From: Trichostrongylus colubriformis
Taxonomy: Eukaryota > Nematoda > Chromadorea > Rhabditida > Trichostrongylidae
Reading direction: 5' to 3'
Assembly: GCA_963978905.1 (NCBI GenBank)
Contig: OZ022259.1
Span: 8,432,001 to 8,496,000, forward strand
Length of the DNA: 64,000 nucleotides
How positions within the stretch are numbered: the stretch's first letter is position 1; each line of letters begins with the position of its first letter. Below, piece after piece: positions 56,851 through 64,000 of this stretch. The translations under genes were made by a program, and so were the position numbers. The notes under the pieces were generated by a model, which did not search any database, was not told where the DNA came from, and saw only the letters and a list, made by a program, of their open reading frames with translations.

Positions 56851-58934
56851 AATGCGCAACGTATTCCAAAAGTGATTGACAATTCAGGAACGATTCACAG
56901 ATCATCAAACCCCATATAGACTATTGGAGTATTTTATACACGAAGCTAGTCGAGTAGCGGGCTTATCCGAGAGCGGCTAACTCATAACCTCAAACGCATC
57001 GAATAGGAAAAATGCGTGCTGCACGCCAAGAAACCGTTAATAAGCCGAATGCTTAATTTCTACTTAAAAAAACAAGCAGAAAATGAGAAGCGGAGCAGGT
57101 CAGAAGATGGAAGATAGGAAGGAAACCTGAGAGAGGGCAAAGTAGCCATTTCAAAATGAGCTTCCATCCTCTTTTCAATGGCCTTCATAAAGATTTCACG
57201 AGTATCATATAAGCCGGAACTGGCCCTGTACCACTTCAAGGCTGCTCCAGTCGTGCGGAGTGGCCCTGCTGCCTTAAATGGACGAGTGACACAGGCTCAT
57301 CTTGTAGTCAGTCATCTGTCTGTGTGTACGAAGAATCGCAACTGATGGAAGTTCATATTCAAGAAAGATGATGGCAGTATTGCCGAAAACGCCAAAACAG
57401 CCGGACTTCCAATCAAAAAAGATTCATAACGAAATGAGATTCGCAACAGCCGAAGAGTATTCTGCTACAAATGTACAAATAGAACGCGCCAAACCGACGC
57501 AAAAATACTTTTTGCGCAGACCAATTTAGAAAAATCGAATGCACTATTGAGAATTTAGTGTGCCATGACATCCTAACTATTCCAGACTTGCCCTTTCTGG
57601 AAAAATGTAATTATTTACGGAATATCATGAAGGAGTGCCATCACAATGTGGGTAAGCGCTGTCCGTGCCGTCTGTTATTTCGCCTGGTCACGCCCCCTAA
57701 TTCCACAACTCTCCGCCTCTTCACGGTTTACTCAGATTTCAGACTAGAGAGAATCTTCAGAATTAAATTCGGAAAAGTGGTGTTCGCAATTAGTCCATAA
57801 AGTCTAGAGTGATGAGGGAAGGATAAGAAACGATACATGTAGAGAACAAATCCTTTTTTGAGACGTGCCACAAGTTTCACATTCATTCCGTATCGCAGTA
57901 AAGTTGCGCATGCAAGTTCGCTTATATGTACAATAAATTACGGAGGTCAAGACCTGCAAAGTGTGCCGGCCTGCACGGGCATCAACTCGAATTTGTTCCC
58001 AGGAGTATGCTAATGGAATTGGCGCTACTATGTGTCACCAAAGCACCTTAAAGGCAGCTTTGGGGGAAATTCGGACGAAAAGTAAAAGAAGTAGTGAATA
58101 TGAAAGCCGAGATGCTTAGTAACCGGACAAAGGAGAAAAAACGGATGGAAGTGGCCAAAAACCCGAGAAATAGGACCCCTTCCCACCCTTGGTTCTAGGC
58201 GCGGACGACCTTTCCGTCAAGAGGCGGGTAGACCGCATAGGTTTTCCATTGGCATTACCAAGACGTAAACATGAAGGGATGTTCGGAAATGTGACAGCAT
58301 CTATTTTCATGTGATGAGCTTCAAGCTAAAAGTGAGAAAGCGCGCCGCGATACTTTCAATCCTGCCGATCTCCTTGACCAGCCTCACCGTGACCAACCAC
58401 TAATCACGTCCTTTGGAGGCGGGCTGTCCTAAACCAAGGCGGCTTGTCCTAACGAGGCCGCCTCCGTCACAGCTAGCTCATGGGGGCGCCTTCCGCGGGA
58501 GGTTTCGCCATGCATAGGCCTTTCACACCCGTAGTTTTTCACTAAATAACTCCTTGCATTTCTTATCACATTACCCCTGACACTGTCTTTAACTTAGAAA
58601 TGAAAATCTTCGGAATCCATTCTGGTAGTACAGCTCTTTCCTGAAATGATGAGTGCCCTTGAAATCCATAATCAATCTGAGCAATTACACTGTGTTCAGA
58701 ATTAAACTTTTTCTGATCTCCTCATTGCTTATCTAGCAGACTATTGTGCAAAAGGGTTCCAAAATGGGACGATGTTTAAGGCACTCCATCTGCAGCGTTG
58801 AACCAAACCCAGGTATCCTCAAGCCATTTACGGGTATTCCTGACGTTTCCACGTGTTTACCTGTGGTGATGAGCTGAATCAGGCAATCGATAAGGTCAAC
58901 TATCCTAATTTGTGGTATCCAGTGAATACACAAG
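56851..58934. other. Unassigned stretch
   Basis: No gene or shared repeat recognised. The short GC-rich segment at 58325-58510 has no partner in the window. Confidence 0.3.
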
Positions 58935-59580
58935 TCAGCTTCTCACAAGGGAAGGACCCGAGGTCGAAGTGGCCATACGGAATGTGATACATACAGCCAA
59001 ACGTGTTTTTGGACGCTGATTTAACCTGCATTCCAGATTTGCAGAACGATTCTCTGAGCGGAGTTATGGAGGTTTATTCTTGAAAAAAACAAACTATCAT
59101 ATGGTAGGTTTCGAAGTCCGTACTACACGAGCCAGACGTTCTCACGCAAAACTAGTACGATTTTCGTCTTCAGAGGACCAAACCATCCCATGCTACATGT
59201 TTTTAGCCAATTCGAGAATTTGACCAAACTTCGGAAAAATCTTGAACTACCCATTAGGCCTGCTAGGCCTACCCAATAATTCGGTCAAGTTCGGAATTGG
59301 CTATAATCATGTTCCATGGGGTGGTTTGGTCTCCCAAACACGAAAATCGCCCCGGTTCTGCTCGAGAACGTCTGGCTCGCGTGCTACGGGCTTCCAAACT
59401 TATCAGATAATAGTATCGTTTTTTCAAAAAAAAACCTCCAAAACTCCGCTCGGAGAATCGTACTGCAAATTTGGAGTGTAGGTTCGAGATCAGCGCCTGG
59501 AACGACGTCGGACCACAAGTTTTCCATTCCGAATGGCCACTTTGACCTCGGATCCTTCTCATGCCAGATTGGTTTGGTAA
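58935..59580. mobile_element. Fold-back element P9 of unknown class, about 645 bp
   Basis: Two inverted arms of about 300 bp (58935-59230 and about 59270-59580) look roughly 75% alike by eye. Paired landmarks are CCGAGGTCGAAGTGGCCATA with its counterpart near 59545, GAGCGGAGTTATGGAGGTTT near 59056 with its counterpart near 59440, and GAGCCAGACGTTCTC near 59129. The centre is around 59250. No TA ends, target duplication or transposase motif was identified. Confidence 0.7.
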
Positions 59581-60594
59581 TCAGGGGCCATATACGGTAT
59601 AGAAAAGAAATTTTGAGGTCGCGTGTAATCTGCTAGTGGGTTCCCTCAAGGCAACCACGGCTTATTTCTCCCAAAAGCTACCGTTAAAGATAAATTCGGA
59701 GATGGACTGCAGTGGAATCAGGTAAGCACCACTATAAGCCCTATGTTGCCAAATACAATACGTTCCCACCTACACAAGGTACTACTACTCCCTATCGAGC
59801 TCAGGCTTGACCTTCTGGTAATAAGATGTTAAATCAATTAACTCGGTTTTTTACAAAGAGACATTTGAGAGTTAAATTGGGTAGATCAGGAGTAACGAAT
59901 GAGCAACGAGAAAAGGTATAAACTCAGTAAATAAGCACTTGAAAAATTAAAACATTCAATAAACGAGAAGGCAATGATAGAAAACGTATCAAACAATCGA
60001 ATTAGGCTCTCCTCAACTCCCTTTATATGCGCCTTGTAAAAAACAGGAGAGGAGGAGGGCAGGAGGAAGAAGCGTTGAAGAGCCACGCACAGACGAACAC
60101 ATCGAGCAGTGGGCGGCACCAGGTTATTCGTGTCGGTTTCGACAAGCCTTATTGTTGGCACCTTGCTCTAACACCCTCCAGCCCCGCAAGGTGTTCAACA
60201 GGGTCAAGGGTTGCGTGGACTGAGATTTCTGAAAAATACGACCCCCACCCCCATAGCCGACGCCGATCCCCATCCTCTTCCATGACATACATTTCTGTAT
60301 ACTGAAGTGATAACATAGTACCATTACCCATTAAGAGGTAGGTTCATTGATCGACTTTTAGAGAAAGGCTCACCGGCCCCAAACTGCAAAGAAGCGTCTT
60401 CTGAGGATCCATCGAAAGTTTGTTCAGCAAATACGACCCTCTTACTTACCCCAAAACACGATCTCTAACACTCCTCAACCCATTTGACCCTAGTGCACAA
60501 CCTATGAGTGCAAGCTATTCTATTTATTAGTTAAAAAAACTTGAGCATTTATTTTTCTATCAGTCGAATCCCCTCTCAGGATAACCGGCGCTCG
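59581..60594. other. Unassigned stretch
   Basis: No gene or shared repeat recognised. The ATACGACCC words at about 60237 and 60430 loosely resemble the R1 ends. Confidence 0.3.
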
Positions 60595-61165
60595 AGGATT
60601 CCTCGACAGGACGGGGGGTAGAGGGATGACGGGTGCGTGCCCTTACGTCAAAATTTCGCACCGCGACATGTCGCAAGCGAAGCAACGCGGACGAGCTGAG
60701 GCGCCTTGCTGTTGGGTCCCGAAGCGATTACAATCCAACTGCGTATCGCGCCCCAAGCCTTACCGTGTAATCGTTGTAAGACCCAGCTACCGCGACGCGC
60801 TTAACTCGCACACCCTGCGTCGCACGGTGCTCGTCGTCGCGCGAAATCCTGACATAAGGGTACACACCTAGAGATGACAAGAGGGGGATTGTATCTGCGA
60901 GGTGCGATAAGCACTAGAATCTAAACTTTCAATAAGCAGATGAGAAGCAAAGGATAGCTCACAGCGAATCAGAGTGAAGAAATGTGAAATAAATTTTTTT
61001 TGCTTCAAGTAAGAGTACATAGCAATAAAACACATTGGGACTGTACAATCCGGCAACAGTTATTAATTTTGTAGAGTTCAAAAAAGAGAGTCGTATTTGG
61101 TTCCCATAGAGGAGGGTTTTCGTACTGAAGCGGCTATTTATCTCGACACCTGGGAATGCCCCGTC
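60595..61165 (+). repeat. Interspersed repeat R1, copy c, split by a nested P1
   Basis: The left end ATTCCTCGACAGGACGGG and the main body from about 60925 (AATAAGCAGATGAGAAGCAA, GCAATAAAACACATTGG, GTCGTATTTGGTTCCCATAG, AGCGGCTATTTATC) match 16028-16360. A P1 element separates the two parts. Confidence 0.7.
60631..60869. mobile_element. Palindromic MITE P1, copy f, nested in R1
   Basis: Left GGGTGCGTGCCCTTACGTCA and the right complement AGGTGTGTACCCTTATGTCA. It is flanked by AGGGATGAC (60622-60630) and AGAGATGAC (60870-60878), a 9-bp duplication with one mismatch. The interior is rich in CG dinucleotides (CGCGACGCGC). No coding motif. Confidence 0.8.
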
Positions 61166-62860
61166 CTCTGTTTCTTGAAAAGAGATGTTTCTTGCGGTGA
61201 TTGATCGGTGACGGATCCTGAGCCCATGCGAAGGCAACCAGTACTTTTTCAAATAAATCCTAGCATGAGTTCAATGAAATAATTAAAAATATAAAAATAA
61301 TCAGCCGACAGCAGTCACCCATTTTGCTTTCCATTGAGAAACTTCTAAATCATATCAAGAAGTAGTAACAGATGACCGACACATACAAGTGTAACCTTTG
61401 AAGTGGAAATGGAATTAAGTGAAACCCACATTCATGGCTTCGGTGGGGATTGCCTCATACAGCTGGCGACCATTTGAGCGGATGGCGGCAGATCCGATAT
61501 TGACTTTATTGGTCGCAGTCATTGATTCGGTGACCGAAACCATTGAACGCCCCTTCATGGTTCGAAGGTCAAAAAAAAACCTCCAAAATAAGTGAGTCAT
61601 AGGTTTTGCGTGCTATTTTAAGCGTAGCAATAATGGATGCGATTTCATAGAGATAAATGGCCGAGTCACAAAAGATCACATGCGACATCATTGATTACTG
61701 CAGAAGCCACGGCCAACTGTCATCCTTCAACTGTCAAGTGGAGCTGGTCGGAAATTGGCAAAAACTCTTCCATTCATAAGTCGACTTGGAATCCTCACAT
61801 CATGGCCTGTCACTTTTCATGGATCTTCATTCTTCTTTTCTCGCTTGGAGATCCAAGCAATCTCTGGTCAATATCACGGATAAAACAAAGAGAGGAAAAG
61901 TCGGTGCTGCCACCAATTGAAGGTCGAAGGGTCTGCGATCCTCTGGTTTTTCGTGCCAAAAGTACAATTTGAATGAATGGGATTTCCATCGCTGCAGGAG
62001 CCATCGGCACGAGGGTGCCGTTACTTAGGTTGTGAGCCAACATGACCATCTTTGGTCATCGTGTAGGGAGAGGCTCTAATACATACCGTTAGGGTAATGA
62101 AGGTAGGAAAAACTGAAAAGACTTATCTCCAAATTCTGAGACTTCCAAACGGATGATTTTTGACAAAACTCACGTTAATAAGAGCGATTTAGGCTTTTTA
62201 TCGTCTTGCCCGGTTGCCTTTCGTGTGCTTGGCGCCGACGGCGGAATGGCCATAGAGGGCGGAGCAATCTTGACAACGCTGGTTTAGCCAGGATTGTCGT
62301 GTACTTTGTGATGAAGAGGGTGCGAGAGCACATAATCGATTCCGGCGGAAGTTCTATTTCTCGAGTTTTTCACTGTTTCATCCCGCTCATTCCGTGACTA
62401 ATTTTCAAAATCGGCCGAAATCGCTCCCACTGGTGTCTTTGATGAAGGAAGGATGATCCGAAGCGAATTTCACAAAGAATCTGCCCAAGGGAAATCTTCC
62501 AGCATAGCAGCATCGAAAATGCCAATTTTGTGGACGATTAGTGAATCAAGAAAGACTGGAATGTCACGTTATTTAGCAGTCATCTCCGGACAAATTTTGC
62601 ATTTTTTTCACCATCTGAATCCTTTGAGATCTTGACGAGCGCTTTGACAATCCGTTTGCATGGTTTCCCAACCCATTGTAGGCATGCTACTTTTGATGCA
62701 GGAAAGTGAGATGACGTTTCTGAGGTCATCTCTATTGGTGGGATATCATCCCTGAAAAATGCTTGAAACTGGTGAAAGTGCTATAAGTTTGCGAGACGTC
62801 AGAGCTATGGGACAGATAATAAAGAGCTGGTAGGTAAGAGGATTGGAGGCTTGTTTTTTT
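61166..62860. other. Unassigned stretch with weak exon candidates
   Basis: A minus frame at 61415-61600 reads MKGRSMVSVTESMTATNKVN then IRSNGRQLYEAIPTEAMNVG and a stop; it is protein-like and could be a last exon. The minus frame 61810-62049 and + frames at 62206-62397 and 62453-62635 are also open. No family recognised and no phase-compatible splice pair found. Confidence 0.25.
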
Positions 62861-62869
62861 CTGAAATGA

Positions 62870-64000
62870 AATCGAGCGCATTGCGACGAGAGTGAACGTA
62901 AACTCGCGTTCCTTCTACCAAGTACACTGTGTTCATGCTGTTGACAGTAGGTCGAATCAGCACACTTTTGCCAGTGTTAAACCACTCAATATTTTCCATC
63001 AAAGAAAAAACTGAGAGGTCGAGACTCGACGGAATCCAGGAAGACTTTTTTCTGTCTGGTTCTGATTGATGAAGTATTTTCCAGCAACGAAGTCCCGAAA
63101 ATGTTTGAGAAGATGATAGCTGACTCTGGAAGGTCCGGAGAATATGGCGGATGAGGTAAAACTTCAACCCCGAATTCGTTCAATATATGCATAGTGATTA
63201 GTGAAGCGGGCGCTGTCGTGCAACGAAGCGGATCCTTTCTGCTGACAAGTGCTGGCTGCATCTGACGCAATTTTCGGTACATTTCGTCGATTTTTTTCAC
63301 AGTGGAACTCTGCTGTGATGGATTTGCTTGATGACAAAAGTGATAGTGGGTCACATCAGCCGATGACCGGATCTTTTTTTTCGCTGGGATCCGGCTCTGA
63401 AAATTGCCTCTGTGGTTCTTCGGCATCCAATCACTCTCCAGAACGTTTTCTGTTATCATACATGATCCAGTTTTCATCACAGGTGACAGTACGGTCTGAA
63501 AACGGGTCGTTTCTGTTGCGCAAAAGCAGTGAAGAAGAAGCCTCGATACGTGCCAATTTCTGCCGATCACTCAATTCTTGTGGCACACACTTCTCGAGTT
63601 TTTCACCTTCCCAATGCGTGTCAGACCATCCGCAACAGTGGATTTACCAGCGCCTAGCTTTTCTGCAATCTCTTGAATGTTTGAGATGTGTCAGCCTCCA
63701 CCAACGCTTTCAAATCCTCGTCAAGTACTGCTTTGTATACCGCCACGAGGCCATTTTCAAGGCTGAATCTCCAGAACGGAATTCGTTAAATCTTTGTCGC
63801 GCAGTGCTTTCTCCAACACTATTGGGCCCACCTGGTTAATTTGTCGAGCTGTCTCGACTGCTGTTTGACCCAGTTTGTAGTTGAAGAAAAACATCGCTCT
63901 TGAGTTGAAGTTGCTCTCTTGACATGCTTCAAAAAGCCTTGGGAAAAAGGGGTATATCAGCAATGGTAAAACAGCAATCTTACCATCAGATGGCGCAGAA
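62870..64000 (-). pseudogene. Full-span mariner transposase pseudogene, frameshifted, 5' end beyond the window
   Basis: On the minus strand the mariner domains follow in order through several frames. The N-terminus is at about 63905-63760 (FNSRAMFFFNYKLGQTAVET then ARQIN). A second DNA-binding stretch follows, then SSSLLLRN and a first-Asp region at about 63480 (CDENWIMYDNRKRS-like). EIDEMYRKLRQMQPALVSRK-like sequence is at about 63290, and LNEFGVEVLPHPPYSPDLPE at about 63170. A GKSVLIRP tail is at about 62965. The third Asp is lost to a frameshift (SPDLPESAII). Neither terminal repeat is present. The wording resembles the Hsmar1-like group, to which the hookworm element bandit belongs; that placement is inference. 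Confidence 0.8.

Noticed and set aside
59481..59495. GGTTCGAGATC as a tRNA box B
   Set aside because: It lies in the arm of fold-back P9 and has no tRNA structure around it.
63249..63839. 196-codon + strand frame
   Set aside because: It is the complement of the mariner transposase pseudogene on the minus strand, which shows clear family motifs.
1..64000. CRISPR array, operons or prokaryotic genes
   Set aside because: No regularly spaced direct repeats with unique spacers, no dense same-strand long frames and no ribosome binding sites. Content is eukaryotic transposons.

Overview
The window looks like gene-poor, transposon-dense nuclear DNA from a nematode. The mariner families, Tc1-like elements and a tRNA-derived SINE fit a clade V parasite such as a hookworm, but that assignment is inference. 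There is no prokaryotic gene organisation. I found no tRNA or rRNA gene, no CRISPR array and no complete multi-exon gene. Most open frames are short and random-looking; those with recognisable content are almost all transposase remnants.

Layout. 1-5.8 kb: end of a Tc1-like MITE, a GC-rich repeat cluster, repeat R1, two palindromic elements with Mutator-like features (P1) and a small TA-flanked MITE. 6.5-12.9 kb: two copies of a 1-kb fold-back element (M1), one split by a SINE, plus a decayed mariner, further SINEs and another P1. 13-23 kb: mostly unassigned, with a few weak exon candidates, small palindromic elements (P5, P2, P1-like), R1 and two short hairpins. 23.9-32.3 kb: a 1.56-kb Tc1-like fold-back, a deleted M1 and two mariner fold-backs. 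33-38.7 kb: a P2 element carrying a nested P1, another M1 and fragments. 39.5-42.4 kb: an aspartic-protease-like remnant, a young internally deleted mariner with a 209-codon frame, and a mariner 3' fragment. 45-49.5 kb: small palindromes, an unrecognised 199-codon frame and a third mariner fold-back. 51-61 kb: SINEs, a Tc1-like MITE with both ends, another mariner, an unknown fold-back and R1 with a nested P1. 62.9-64 kb: a frameshifted full-span mariner pseudogene running to the window edge.

The main theme is inverted duplication. Three mariner fold-backs with different terminal sequences (687, 674 and 681 bp), one Tc1-like fold-back (1557 bp) and the M1 family all have TA-flanked ends and long inverted arms. 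In the mariner and Tc1-like ones each arm is a transposase 3' half plus the 3' terminal repeat. P1 elements carry 9-10 bp target duplications and are nested in P2 and R1, which gives relative ages. If transcribed, these arms would fold into long double-stranded RNA. All identities and alignments are by eye.
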